A stretch of 59,736 nucleotides of DNA from Rummeliibacillus sp. POC4 (lineage in GTDB: Bacteria; Bacillota; Bacilli; Bacillales_A; Planococcaceae), in the NCBI RefSeq assembly GCF_003576525.1, contig NZ_QWUA01000023.1, positions 1 through 59,736 on the forward strand. Direction: 5' to 3'. This document shows, in pieces, positions 45,266 to 54,474 of the stretch (positions are counted from its first letter, which is position 1; every line of letters begins with the position of its first letter). The notes under the pieces were generated by a model. The model had not been told where the DNA came from. It made no database searches and saw only the letters and a program-made list of their open reading frames with translations. A program made the translations under genes and the position numbers.

Positions 45266-45877
45266 TTATATATTTGCTACTAGTTCACTTTCAATCAACC
45301 ATTTATGATTTTTCACTTCATTCCCACCAGTAGTTGGCTTATAGTTGACCATGTAAACTGTTGTGTGAATTCCAGATTCAATTGTAGCAATAGCACCCTT
45401 CATACCTGGCAAATGGTCTGCATCAAGGGTCACTTTCGCTCCTGGTTGTAGAATTTTACCGGCTGCTTTTTTTATTTCTTCTTGAATCACCCATTTGTGA
45501 TTTTTGACTTCTTTTCCACCAGTAGTTGGTTTATAACTGACTGAGTAGGCATTAGTCTCATATGCACCAACAATCGTTCCTTTTGCTCCATTCATGCCAA
45601 CCATATGATTGGCTTGAACGATTACTTGACTTCCTACTGGATACGTTGGATTTTTAGCTTTTTTAATATCTCCTAAAACTACACCAGAATTGTTATGATT
45701 CATATGATTATTTTCTTCTGTTACAGTTTGTTTGTCATCTAAATTTAAATTATCATCAGGAGCTATATCCACATTTTTGTTTACATCAATATTTTCTCCC
45801 TTTAAAACATTGCCACAGCCAGATAATGTGATTAACGCTGTGAATACAAAGATGATTATTTTCATTTTGTTTTTCAT
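45266..45877 (-). CDS. Lipoprotein with two DUF1541 domains (YdhK family)
   Basis: A 203-aa lipoprotein: signal MKNKMKIIIFVFTALITLSGC with lipobox LSGC, an acidic linker with an HMNHNN patch, then two tandem DUF1541 domains of about 55 residues. Each contains the near-identical block YKPTTGG-EVKNHKW (at about 120 and 182), so it arose by internal duplication. YdhK-type proteins are surface proteins of unclear role, sometimes near copper genes. ATG 45877 has TTGGAGG upstream. Not obviously linked to the riboswitch, which lies downstream of it. Confidence 0.85.
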   Translation of the reverse strand: MKNKMKIIIFVFTALITLSGCGNVLKGENIDVNKNVDIAPDDNLNLDDKQTVTEENNHMNHNNSGVVLGDIKKAKNPTYPVGSQVIVQANHMVGMNGAKGTIVGAYETNAYSVSYKPTTGGKEVKNHKWVIQEEIKKAAGKILQPGAKVTLDADHLPGMKGAIATIESGIHTTVYMVNYKPTTGGNEVKNHKWLIESELVANI

Positions 45878-46017
45878 GCTGTTTCCTCCAAGTTTCACTT
45901 ATATGTTCACGCAATATCGGACTTATACTCTTTGAGAAAAGTATTCCCGATATTCCATTCTTTAAACAATAGAAGAACGCAATAAAAAAATTTATAGAGA
46001 AAAAATTCTAATTTCTA

Positions 46018-46686
46018 TCAATCATGTTCCAATATTAATTCTATTTGTGCAATAATTTCTATACCATGTATTGCTTGAGTTGCCAGTCGATCAGCTTCTA
46101 CATTCAATTTTCGAGATACATGTTCATATTCTGCTTGAATGCCTAATTCTTTTAACTTGTTATCAATTTTGTCAGCCCAACTCATTAACTCTGGTTCTAG
46201 TACTGCCCATTCACCACTCATTTGGTTGATCACGACTTGAGAATCACCGATAAATCGAATATTTGTGTTTTTAACATTTAATAATTCTAATTCTGTAATA
46301 CTTAGTTGAAGTGCTGCATATTCGGATTCGTTATTCGATTTCAACCCTACTGTTTGTGCATTTTTTCTAACCCGAAACGGCTTGCCATTTTGCTCAAAAT
46401 AGATGGCACAACCTAAACCTGATATAGTCGTTTCCCTATCATAACCACCGTCAAAATAGACTGTAATATTATGTGGTTCTCCTTCCACTTCCGTTAAATA
46501 ACGTTTTAGCTCTTTCATAGTCCATGAACTATCAAATTGATCTATAAATGTTATGTTCTTCACTCTTCCTGTTTTCTCTATATCTAAAGCTATTTTATAT
46601 GCTTTCTCTGCCGATATTTCTTCTGAGCGAAATACCGTTTCTACTCCTCTAGATGTTTTGTAAATCCATTCAATGATGAGGTTCAT
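46018..46686 (-). CDS. RNase H family protein (YpeP-like)
   Basis: A 222-aa protein: an N-terminal ~70-residue extension and a C-terminal RNase HI-like domain with the acidic catalytic set in ITVYFDGGYD, NNESEYAAL, FIGDSQVVINQ and NVEADRLATQAI. This two-part layout is that of Bacillus YpeP/YpdQ-like proteins. Could cleave RNA in RNA-DNA hybrids; activity of this subgroup is uncertain. ATG with TTGGAGG upstream. Confidence 0.85.
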   Translation of the reverse strand: MNLIIEWIYKTSRGVETVFRSEEISAEKAYKIALDIEKTGRVKNITFIDQFDSSWTMKELKRYLTEVEGEPHNITVYFDGGYDRETTISGLGCAIYFEQNGKPFRVRKNAQTVGLKSNNESEYAALQLSITELELLNVKNTNIRFIGDSQVVINQMSGEWAVLEPELMSWADKIDNKLKELGIQAEYEHVSRKLNVEADRLATQAIHGIEIIAQIELILEHD

Positions 46687-46784
46687 ATGATATCCTCCAA
46701 CTAAAATATTTTCAATATATTTTAACTTATTTTCTCCATTGTAAACATAATTTATAAATGTTTCAGTTAAATTTTCGTATATAA

Positions 46785-46826
46785 AAAACTGTTGATTAGC
46801 TAGTAATCTAGTTAACCAACAGTTTA
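46785..46826 (-). terminator. Terminator of the methyltransferase gene
   Basis: AAACTGTTGGTTAACTAG ... CTAGCTAATCAACAGTTTTTT on the minus strand. Confidence 0.88.
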
Positions 46827-46846
46827 AAGGATTAATATGATATTAC

Positions 46847-47473
46847 TTAGTTAGAAATAACGAAAATTCCACCGCACTGGGAAATTGGATGAAATTCACA
46901 TGTACAAAAATCTCTTAACTTAGAAGCTATTTCTTCAAATACGAAATAAAATTCGTCCTCATCCCAATAATCTATACTTTCAATTCTACATGTATTAAGT
47001 TGTTCTCTTGTTTGAAAAGCAACATCTCCAATGAATAGCTTTCCTTTATCTTTTAATAGCGATAGTAAATTCTTGATGAACATTACTTTTTCGTCATCCG
47101 TTAAATGATGTAATGTGTATGTGCTTAAAATTGAATCATACGTATTTTCTCTTAAGAAATGTGGGACCCCATTCGAGATATCCCATTCCATTAAATTGGC
47201 TTGTGGCATCTTTTGTTTAGCTATTTCAATCATTTTTGTTGAGAAATCAATTCCATCTATTTGATGACCATTTTCATATAGCTTTGATGTTATAACAGCC
47301 GTACCAAAACCTATATCTAACACATTGGATTGTTCTTTCTGCATGATTTCGTTGTAGATGGTATTTAAAATCTCTTTGTATCCGGCAAATGGATACTGAT
47401 CATTTTCTTCACTAACTTTAACTGTTTGATCATACTCGTTTGCCCATAAATCAAAATCTAATTTGTTTAACAT
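46847..47473 (-). CDS. Class I SAM-dependent methyltransferase
   Basis: A 208-aa Rossmann-fold methyltransferase: motif I VLDIGFGTAVIT near residue 48, the acidic residue in IDGIDFS after strand 2, and post-motif YDSILSTYTLHHLTDDEK near 114. The substrate is unknown; it resembles YrrT/UbiE-type enzymes and not Erm rRNA methylases. ATG with TTGGAGG six bases upstream. A 19-codon ORF and an 11-bp hairpin precede it, suggesting leader-mediated control. Confidence 0.85.
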   Translation of the reverse strand: MLNKLDFDLWANEYDQTVKVSEENDQYPFAGYKEILNTIYNEIMQKEQSNVLDIGFGTAVITSKLYENGHQIDGIDFSTKMIEIAKQKMPQANLMEWDISNGVPHFLRENTYDSILSTYTLHHLTDDEKVMFIKNLLSLLKDKGKLFIGDVAFQTREQLNTCRIESIDYWDEDEFYFVFEEIASKLRDFCTCEFHPISQCGGIFVISN

Positions 47474-47494
47474 TCAATTTCCTCCAATTATTCA

Positions 47495-47533
47495 AGCGAA
47501 TAATCGAGTATTTATTTTTAAAGATTATTCGCT
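47495..47533 (-). promoter_or_regulatory. Leader hairpin between the 19-codon ORF and the methyltransferase
   Basis: Perfect 11-bp arms AGCGAATAATC / GATTATTCGCT with a 17-nt loop. The stop codon of the upstream ORF lies in the 5' arm, and the methyltransferase ribosome site is 10 nt past the 3' arm. Confidence 0.65.
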
Positions 47534-47584
47534 AATATTACCTTCTAAAGTATTGATATCGTTACAAATTAGTGTATTTTCCAT
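47525..47584 (-). CDS. 19-codon upstream ORF (possible leader peptide)
   Basis: ATG at 47584 preceded by AAGGGGAG at six-base spacing; product MENTLICNDINTLEGNISE. It ends inside the hairpin described at 47495-47533, 50 nt before the methyltransferase start. No similarity recognised; the arrangement suggests a leader peptide. Confidence 0.45.
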   Translation of the reverse strand: MENTLICNDINTLEGNISE

Positions 47585-47652
47585 ATTAATCTCCCCTTTT
47601 ATGTAATAATTGGATTTTACCATAATGACCTGTTTTCTGGAAGCAATGATTT

Positions 47653-48630
47653 TCAAATATTAGGTTGTTCAAATATTTCTTTAAGATTCTTTCTTTTAAT
47701 ATTAGCTGTTTGAATCATTCCATCAATCAGTTCTTGCACTGTCGGTACATCATTGATTAACCCCATTACTTGACCGGCCCACCCAAAACCAGTTTCTAAA
47801 TTACCATCATAAATATAATTACAATTTGCTTTTCCGCTAATGTAATCTTTTAAATCTTCATACGTAGCTCCGTTATGCTCTTTACGAATAATCTCTTCTG
47901 TAAAAGGTGATTTAATAGTACGTGCAGGCGCTCCTAGAGATTTTTTAATGACAACAGTATCTGTTTCTTTTCCTTTAACTAGTGCTTCTTTATATACATC
48001 GCTTGCATGAATACATTCTTTTGTTGCAATAAATCGTGTTCCCATCTCAATTCCTTCCGCTCCTAATGCAAGTGCTGCAAGTAACCCTCTTCCATCTCCA
48101 ATACCACCACTCGCTAATACGGGTATAGATACAGAATCAACAACTCTTGGTACAAGTACCATGGTTCCAATATCTTCTCGACCAAGATGTCCTCCCCCTT
48201 CTTGTCCAACTGCCATCACGATATCCGCTCCTAGCTCTTCAGCTTTTTGTGCTTGTCTAACGCCTGAAACAAGGACAAGTTTACGAATTGGTTCATCTTT
48301 TAATCTCTCTAAAACTGGTTTAGGATTTCCTCCTGTAATTGAAATAGCAGCTACTTTTTCTTCAATTGCAACTTCTAACAATTCTTCATATTTTCCATCA
48401 TGGCGTGAAATAGCAAAGTTCACACCAAATGGTTCATCTGTTAATGAACGTGTTTTTTTTATTTCTTCTCGAAGTCTTTCCGCTGTTTTTAATGTTGCAG
48501 CAGTAATTTGCCCTAATCCACCTGCATTCGAAACAGCCGCAGCTAACTCTCCATAAGCTAAATATGCAAGCCCCCCTTGAATAATTGGATATTTAATACC
48601 TAATATCTCAGTTACACGTGTTTTCATCAT
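47653..48630 (-). CDS. NAD(P)H-dependent flavin oxidoreductase (nitronate monooxygenase / FabK-like)
   Basis: A 325-aa FMN-binding TIM barrel: N-terminal YPIIQGGLAYLAYGELAAAVSNAG, the central AVGQEGGGHLGRED motif, VLASGGIGDGRGLLAALALGA (phosphate binding) and GTRFIATKEC. The family includes 2-nitropropane dioxygenase/nitronate monooxygenase and the enoyl-ACP reductase FabK; the choice cannot be made here. Of the adjacent ATG codons, 48630 is taken, with GAGGGAGG at acceptable spacing. Confidence 0.85.
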   Translation of the reverse strand: MMKTRVTEILGIKYPIIQGGLAYLAYGELAAAVSNAGGLGQITAATLKTAERLREEIKKTRSLTDEPFGVNFAISRHDGKYEELLEVAIEEKVAAISITGGNPKPVLERLKDEPIRKLVLVSGVRQAQKAEELGADIVMAVGQEGGGHLGREDIGTMVLVPRVVDSVSIPVLASGGIGDGRGLLAALALGAEGIEMGTRFIATKECIHASDVYKEALVKGKETDTVVIKKSLGAPARTIKSPFTEEIIRKEHNGATYEDLKDYISGKANCNYIYDGNLETGFGWAGQVMGLINDVPTVQELIDGMIQTANIKRKNLKEIFEQPNI

Positions 48631-48705
48631 CAAACAGCCTCCCTCTCATTTAGAACTTCATTCATTTCCACCAGTTTATAGTATAAAAAAACCTATATTA
48701 ATACT

Positions 48706-49212
48706 TTATACAAACTTGTACATTAAAATGTCATCAATATACTCGTTTCTGTTTAATTTTATTTCCCTTACTTTTCTCCCTTCTTCTTTAAATCCCATAT
48801 TTTTATATAATTTAATAGCATTTTCATTTGTTGAGAACACACCTAAACAAACCTTCTCGATTAAAGGATTTTCTTTTGCCCATTCTAATAATGCTTTTAG
48901 TAATGCTTTCCCAACGCCTCTTTGACGATAATCTTTCAAAACCATCATTCCAAAACTTCCAGTATGCGCTACCCTTATTCGTGATGGTGATTGGAATACA
49001 ATCCATCCAACCACCTCATCTTGAATTTCTGCTACAAAAATAACTTCTCTTTTATTTAATTGTTTAGCTTCAATCCACTTAGATTGCCCTTCTACTGTTT
49101 GAAAAAACTCTTCTATTTCTGTTATTAAATATTTTCCTTCCGATATAACTTTCTTTTGAATATAAAGCATTTTTTCAGCATCTCTTGCCTCTGCTAACCT
49201 TATTTCTACCAT
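48706..49212 (-). CDS. GNAT family N-acetyltransferase
   Basis: A 168-aa acetyltransferase with the acetyl-CoA binding motif VLKDYRQRGVGKALLKALLEWAK near residue 92 and the C-terminal FSTNENAIKLYKNMGFKEEGR motif. The substrate is unknown. ATG 49212 (MVEIRLAEARDAEKM) is where the GNAT fold begins and has GAGG upstream; an earlier in-frame start adds unrelated residues. Same direction as the oxidoreductase gene. Confidence 0.85.
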   Translation of the reverse strand: MVEIRLAEARDAEKMLYIQKKVISEGKYLITEIEEFFQTVEGQSKWIEAKQLNKREVIFVAEIQDEVVGWIVFQSPSRIRVAHTGSFGMMVLKDYRQRGVGKALLKALLEWAKENPLIEKVCLGVFSTNENAIKLYKNMGFKEEGRKVREIKLNRNEYIDDILMYKFV

Positions 49213-49438
49213 TCTATCAACCTCACAAATAATTTCGATTAATATATATTTTCTCAATATTTAATCGAATTATATACATAAATTTGATAGAAAGGAACAT
49301 GAAAATATAAATTAGTCTTTTGCTGTTTAACATTTTTTCTTTGAAAATAAAAGTAACCACCAATTCGAACATTTCTTAGCCCATTCTTTTAACTTATTGG
49401 TATAATGTTTGCATTATAGATTTACTGGAGGAAGTTAA

Positions 49439-50260
49439 TTGGATTTTATCGCAATTGAAATAGAGACGGCCAATCTATGGAGAGATAGCATTTGCTCGAT
49501 TGGTCTTGTAAAAATAGTTGATAATCAGGTAGTAGATACCCTATTTACATATATTAATCCCGATCAACCATTTGATGAATACCATACTTCTCATCATGGT
49601 ATTACAGAAGATATGGTGCGATTTTCATCTGCATTTGAGGATTTTTATCCCATTTTAAATCATTGGTTAACGAATCAAATTGTGATAGCATATTACCGTG
49701 ATTTTGATGAATCTGTCATTGAAGAAGCGTGTACTTCTATAAATAAGCTAATGCCATACTGTCATTTTGGCGATATTCTTTCATTTTCAAAACAGAACTT
49801 AAAGCATCTTCAATTTTATACACTACAAAGTATTGCATCACAGTTTAATATTTCATTAGACAAAGAAAGAGCTGAAATAATTGCAGAACTTATTTTACGT
49901 TTTGAACAGTATTTTAATGATTTTGCCCTTAGCAAACTGACAAATAACCAATCACAATTATCCGTTCAAAACTCCTCATTTAGTTCTCCTACCGACTTCC
50001 AAGGAAAAACAATTGTTTTTACAGGTGGATTGGAAGGTTTAACTAGATCAATGGCTGCAAAGAAAATACGATCTTATGGTGGCATATTTAGCAATACTGT
50101 TACAAAACAAACTGATATGCTTATTGTTAGTAACAGTAGCTGGCCAAAAGCACAATCAGGTCAAAAAAGCTCAAAACTTCAAAAAGCCGAGCAATTGCAA
50201 GCAGATGGTTTTGCTATTAAAATTATTCCTGAAGAAAAAGTTCGCACCTATTTTAAGTAA
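49439..50260 (+). CDS. Exonuclease-fold (DnaQ-like) protein fused to a BRCT domain, degenerate active site
   Basis: A 273-aa protein: residues 1-165 have a DEDD exonuclease layout like DNA polymerase III epsilon, and residues 185-270 form a BRCT domain (FQGKTIVFTGGLEGLTRSMAAKKI). The expected catalytic DxE reads E-I-E (IAIEIETAN). ExoII retains FD in YYRDFDESV, but the final HxAxxDA region reads ERAEIIA, losing both His and Asp. It may be a catalytically dead, DNA- or protein-binding relative. TTG start with GGAGG seven bases upstream. Confidence 0.75.
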   Translation: MDFIAIEIETANLWRDSICSIGLVKIVDNQVVDTLFTYINPDQPFDEYHTSHHGITEDMVRFSSAFEDFYPILNHWLTNQIVIAYYRDFDESVIEEACTSINKLMPYCHFGDILSFSKQNLKHLQFYTLQSIASQFNISLDKERAEIIAELILRFEQYFNDFALSKLTNNQSQLSVQNSSFSSPTDFQGKTIVFTGGLEGLTRSMAAKKIRSYGGIFSNTVTKQTDMLIVSNSSWPKAQSGQKSSKLQKAEQLQADGFAIKIIPEEKVRTYFK

Positions 50261-50353
50261 ATAAATCTGTTAAATTATTATGAAATTCCCTCTTTATATT
50301 AAAACAATAGATGTTCTCCCTCTTTTCTACACGATTAATAATTTTACACGAAT

Positions 50354-50382
50354 AAAAGGGCTGTCAAAAGACACCCTTTTCT
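50354..50382 (+). terminator. Terminator of the exonuclease-BRCT gene
   Basis: AAAAGGGCTGTC / GACACCCTTTT stem-loop. Confidence 0.8.
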
Positions 50383-50413
50383 CTTCAAACCTATACATAC
50401 ATTGCATGAACTT

Positions 50414-50450
50414 AAATAAACCACAAGGCTTGAATCGACCTTGTGGTTCC
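50414..50450 (-). terminator. Terminator of the abgT-amidohydrolase operon
   Basis: AACCACAAGG / CCTTGTGGTT stem; on the minus strand followed by TATTTAAG, a weak U tract. Confidence 0.7.
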
Positions 50451-50458
50451 TAAATAAT

Positions 50459-51634
50459 CTATTTTTCTTTCAAATAGTTTAAAGTAGCTGCTCCTAAGAC
50501 ATTAGCAGCGATTAATAATGCTCTTTCGTCAATATTAAATCTCGGATGATGATGAGGATAGGTTTCATCCCACTCTGGATTTTGGGCGCCTGTAAAAAAG
50601 AAAGTACCTGGAACATGTTGCAAATAGTATGCAAAATCTTCTCCACCCATATACGGTTCGCATATTTTTAGTTCTTCTACTCCGTTTACTTTTGGAGCGA
50701 TTTCAACTAGAAAATTAGTTTCTGCTTCGTGATTCATCACAGCTGGATAACCCCTGGAATAACGATAATCATACTCTGCTTTTGTTAAATAGCAAGATGC
50801 TTTTAGAACTTCTTCAATCTCTTCTTCAAGTAATGTTCTTGTATATTCATCAAATGTTCGAACTGTCCCCTTCATCTTGACTGAATCTGCAATTACGTTA
50901 AATGGATTTAATGCTTCGATATGCCCAATAGATACAACTGCAGGTTCTATTGGTTTTACTCGTCTTGAAACCAATTGCTGAAGATTTGTTATAAATTGTG
51001 CCGCAATAACTATTGAATCTTTAGTATCGCTCGGATTTGAACCATGTCCACCCTTGCCTTTAACAGTTATATCAATAGCATCGGCAGCCGCCATTATTGG
51101 TCCATCTTTTATCGAAATCCTTCCTAAAGGCTCAGTAGCCCAAAGATGTGTACCAAAAATGACGTCAACACCTTCTAAACAGCCGTCTTCTATCATCGCA
51201 ATTGCCCCACCTGGAGCAATTTCCTCTGCAAACTGATGGATAAAAACAATTGTACCTTCTATCTCACTTTGTAACTTATTTAAAGCTTTTGCTAAGACTA
51301 GAAGCGTTGCAGTATGCCCATCATGACCACAAGCATGCATAACGCCATCCACTTTTGATTTATAGGGTAGATCGTTTTGCTCCTGAATAGCTAACGCATC
51401 GAAATCAGCTCTAAGGGCAACTGTTTTTCCTGGTTTAGCACCCTGTAATTTTGCAACTACTCCGCGGCCCCCAACACCTTCTCTAACTTCATGACCTAAT
51501 GCACGATGATAGTCAGCGATGTATTTTGGCGTATGCACTTCATGATAAGATAATTCAGGATTTTCATGAAGATACCTACGTATTTCAACCATTTCGCCAA
51601 AAGCATCTTCTAATATTCTAAATAGCTTTTCCAT
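50459..51634 (-). CDS. M20D amidohydrolase (N-acyl-amino acid / p-aminobenzoyl-glutamate hydrolase-like)
   Basis: A 391-aa metallo-amidohydrolase: MHACGHDGHTATLL near residue 95 supplies metal ligands, with the Glu pair in FAEEIAPGGA and His in FGTHLWATEP. It ends in the YPHHHPRFNIDE motif common to M20D enzymes. Paired 11 bp downstream of an AbgT transporter gene, which suggests import and cleavage of p-aminobenzoyl-glutamate or another N-acyl amino acid. Cytoplasmic. Confidence 0.88.
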   Translation of the reverse strand: MEKLFRILEDAFGEMVEIRRYLHENPELSYHEVHTPKYIADYHRALGHEVREGVGGRGVVAKLQGAKPGKTVALRADFDALAIQEQNDLPYKSKVDGVMHACGHDGHTATLLVLAKALNKLQSEIEGTIVFIHQFAEEIAPGGAIAMIEDGCLEGVDVIFGTHLWATEPLGRISIKDGPIMAAADAIDITVKGKGGHGSNPSDTKDSIVIAAQFITNLQQLVSRRVKPIEPAVVSIGHIEALNPFNVIADSVKMKGTVRTFDEYTRTLLEEEIEEVLKASCYLTKAEYDYRYSRGYPAVMNHEAETNFLVEIAPKVNGVEELKICEPYMGGEDFAYYLQHVPGTFFFTGAQNPEWDETYPHHHPRFNIDERALLIAANVLGAATLNYLKEK

Positions 51635-51645
51635 TCATCCTCGCC

Positions 51646-53175
51646 TCACTTTAAATAAATTGAATCCCCAGGTCCTAAAGGAAGTCCTAGTAAAAACCAA
51701 ATACTAAATAATATAATCCATCCAATAGCAAAAATAACTGAATAAGGAAGTAATGCAGAAATAAGTGTACCGATTCCAATATTTTTATCATATCTTTTCG
51801 CAAAGGCTAATAAGATTGCAAAATAAGCTAACATCGGTGTAATTGGATTTGTGATAGAATCTCCTACACGATAAACGGCTTGTGTTAGAGCAGGACTATA
51901 GTTTAAATACATAAACATTGGAACAAAAATAGGTGCTAATAAAGCCCATTTTGCAGATGCACTAGCAATTAATAAATTAATACCTGCACAGATAATGATG
52001 AAACCAATAATCATTGGCAATCCAGTAAAATTCATAGCCTGTAATGCTTCTGCACCTTTTATCGCCATAATTGGACCTATATTGCTCCAACCGAAATATG
52101 CAATCATCTGCGCAGCTACAAATGCCAGTACAATAAAGGAAGACATATCTGCTATTGATTTGAACATTTTATCTGCTACATCTTTATCACTTTTAATCAC
52201 TTTGGTGACAATTCCATATGCCAAAGCTGGCAATAAAAACAGGAATAGCATAATTGGGACGATTCCTGTCATAAAAGGTGATGATAAAAAGCCACCTGTT
52301 TCTGGATTTCTTAAAATACCATTTGATGGTACAACAGCGATTAAAATTATTAGAACATAAATTGCTGTTATAATGCCTGCCCATTTAAGCCCCTTCATTT
52401 CTAGAGAAGAAATAGGTTCAAGTTTTTCAACATTCCCTTTATAATCACCAAATCTTGGTATTGTAAATTTATGTGCAACAAATGTACCCAATGCAACTAA
52501 TACAAATGTAGATGCAATTAAAAAATAATAGTTCATCGTTGCTCTACCCGTATAACCTGTTTCTACTAGTCGAGCAGCAGATTCCGTTATCCCAAGAAGT
52601 AAAACGTCAAGTGAACTTATTAAAAGATTTGCACTAAACCCTCCAGCAATAGCTGCATATGTAACGATTAAACCAACAAGTGGATTTTTCCCAATACTCA
52701 TAAATATTAAAGCAGCAATCGGAGGTAAAACAATAAATGCTGCATCTGCTGCTAAATTCCCAACCAATCCTGTTAAGATTAAAAATGGTATGATTAATTT
52801 TTGTGGTGCACTCATAACTGATTTCTTCATTAATGCAGCGATTAAGCCCGTTTGTTCGGCTAATCCAATCCCTAACATCGTCACAATTACCATTCCTAAT
52901 GGCGGAAAGGATGTAAAATTTGTAAGCATTTCATTAATTATCTTTATTAAACCTTCTTGATCGAGTAAATTGACAACTGCAATTTTTTCATTTGTACCGG
53001 GTTTCACTGCTGAAACATTAAACTTTGATAATATCCAAGACGACCCTAATACGATGAATGCCATTATTACAAAAAGGGTGACTGGATCTGGTAATTTGTT
53101 TCCTGCCTTTTCAACTCCATCTAAAAATCGTTCAATCATCGTTTTTTTCTTTCGTACATTAACAATATCTTGCAT
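51646..53175 (-). CDS. AbgT family transporter (p-aminobenzoyl-glutamate transporter)
   Basis: A 509-aa polytopic protein. AbgT signature regions: GVEKAGNKLPDPVTLFVIMA near the N terminus, VGNLAADAAFIVLPPIAALIF near 135 and GDSITNPITPMLAYFAILLAFA near 450. Family members import p-aminobenzoyl-glutamate, a folate breakdown product; some export sulfonamides. ATG with AAGGAGGG upstream. Operon with the downstream amidohydrolase. Confidence 0.9.
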   Translation of the reverse strand: MQDIVNVRKKKTMIERFLDGVEKAGNKLPDPVTLFVIMAFIVLGSSWILSKFNVSAVKPGTNEKIAVVNLLDQEGLIKIINEMLTNFTSFPPLGMVIVTMLGIGLAEQTGLIAALMKKSVMSAPQKLIIPFLILTGLVGNLAADAAFIVLPPIAALIFMSIGKNPLVGLIVTYAAIAGGFSANLLISSLDVLLLGITESAARLVETGYTGRATMNYYFLIASTFVLVALGTFVAHKFTIPRFGDYKGNVEKLEPISSLEMKGLKWAGIITAIYVLIILIAVVPSNGILRNPETGGFLSSPFMTGIVPIMLFLFLLPALAYGIVTKVIKSDKDVADKMFKSIADMSSFIVLAFVAAQMIAYFGWSNIGPIMAIKGAEALQAMNFTGLPMIIGFIIICAGINLLIASASAKWALLAPIFVPMFMYLNYSPALTQAVYRVGDSITNPITPMLAYFAILLAFAKRYDKNIGIGTLISALLPYSVIFAIGWIILFSIWFLLGLPLGPGDSIYLK

Positions 53176-53339
53176 AAGGTCCCTCCTTTTGTCTGGATAT
53201 TATTATTATACTGAATATTTAAAAATATTAATATAGTTAAATTTCATCAAAATAAGATTTTTTTGTAACATTTAACAAAATATCTTTATTATTTGATTGA
53301 TTTTATAAGGTTATGTCGAAAATAAAAGTATTATTCTAA
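53176..53339. other. Promoter-proximal spacer of abgT
   Basis: AT-rich non-coding sequence between abgT and the MerR terminator; no ORF or RNA recognised. Confidence 0.4.
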
Positions 53340-53388
53340 TAAAAAAACTATAACCAAACTCCATCGTTAAGAGTTGTTATAGTTTTAA
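53340..53388 (-). terminator. Terminator of the MerR-family gene
   Basis: AAAACTATAAC ... GTTATAGTTTTTTT on the minus strand, 85 bp after the gene. Confidence 0.8.
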
Positions 53389-53473
53389 ATTGAATCTATT
53401 AATCTTTTACTTTTATAGTATAAGAAAGCTGATGGAGATTTTAGAATCGGAAGAGTAGAGGATAAACTTTTCT

Positions 53474-54295
53474 TTAGCATATAGTTAATGGTGTGATTTT
53501 TACTCGTATTTCTTTTGTTCGGTTGGAAATGATACCATCTACATTTTTTCGAATGTATAAAGGACCTTCTGGTTGATAATTATGAACTTTTATATATCGT
53601 AAAAGCTTTTCTATATGCTTTTGATCGTCCCCAGATTCATCTCTCCACCTTATAATCGCAAAATCCCCTTCTTCTATCTCTGTTAACAAATCCATTTTCA
53701 TATGTAATGGTTGTTCAACTATTATAAAAAATCCTTCATAGGAATTTTTTAGTTTGTCATGACAATCCTCAATATTTTTTAAATAACCAACATTCCCTAT
53801 AACAATAGGCACAATATGTTCATAATGCGATTTTAGATGACGTAACTCTACTTCTATCTCCTTAAATGAGTCCATTTTTTTGTTTACGCGTAGAATATTA
53901 TGTGAACTAATACGCTGAAAGTAGGGTCTTCCTATGTTTTTTTCATTTATAGTACTTTCAAACTCCCTTACTCGTGAATACAATCCTTTTTCAATTCGTT
54001 TTAATACATTAACTTTTTCACGCGTAATATTCCGAACATTTTCTAACACCGATATAAAATCATCTAAACTGCGATTTTCTAATTGCTTTTTTATATCATT
54101 TAAAGGTACACCAATCATTTTCATACACAATATTATATCGAGTTGCTTGAATTGTTCGACTGAATAATACCGATATCCAGTTCCTACATCCTTTTCAATC
54201 GGTTTAAACAATCCAATCTCATCATAATAATGAAGTGTTTTTATAGAAACATTATTCAACCGCGCCATCTGACCAATAGATAGTTTGTTTTTCAT
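53474..54295 (-). CDS. MerR family transcriptional regulator with GyrI-like effector domain
   Basis: A 273-aa BmrR/BltR-type regulator. N-terminal MerR helix-turn-helix: SIGQMARLNNVSIKTLHYYD, then the wing and GTGYRYYSVEQFKQLDII. A dimerisation coiled coil spans about residues 80-115, and residues 125-270 form a GyrI-like ligand-binding domain. Such proteins activate efflux genes on binding hydrophobic cations; no efflux gene is adjacent. ATG start; monocistronic. Confidence 0.88.
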   Translation of the reverse strand: MKNKLSIGQMARLNNVSIKTLHYYDEIGLFKPIEKDVGTGYRYYSVEQFKQLDIILCMKMIGVPLNDIKKQLENRSLDDFISVLENVRNITREKVNVLKRIEKGLYSRVREFESTINEKNIGRPYFQRISSHNILRVNKKMDSFKEIEVELRHLKSHYEHIVPIVIGNVGYLKNIEDCHDKLKNSYEGFFIIVEQPLHMKMDLLTEIEEGDFAIIRWRDESGDDQKHIEKLLRYIKVHNYQPEGPLYIRKNVDGIISNRTKEIRVKITPLTIC

Positions 54296-54418
54296 GAATT
54301 ATCCTCTTTCTACATTTCTCTTAATCCTATTATAAATTCTCACACAATATTTTTACAATATTTTCTTTCTTTTTAATAAAAGTGTAACATTAATAAAGAG
54401 ATTTATACTATTAGAATC

Positions 54419-54455
54419 AAAAAATCTGCCCCTCTCAAAAGAGGAGCAGATCCAT
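54419..54455 (-). terminator. Terminator of the alanine symporter gene
   Basis: ATCTGCTCCTCT ... AGAGGGGCAGATTTTTT on the minus strand. Confidence 0.92.
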
Positions 54456-54474
54456 ATTTTTGATAAAATTTCTC

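Noticed and set aside
47474-47652. Reading the methyltransferase leader as a simple terminator
   Set aside because: The 11-bp hairpin has no U tract after its 3' arm, so intrinsic termination is unlikely; translational control fits better.
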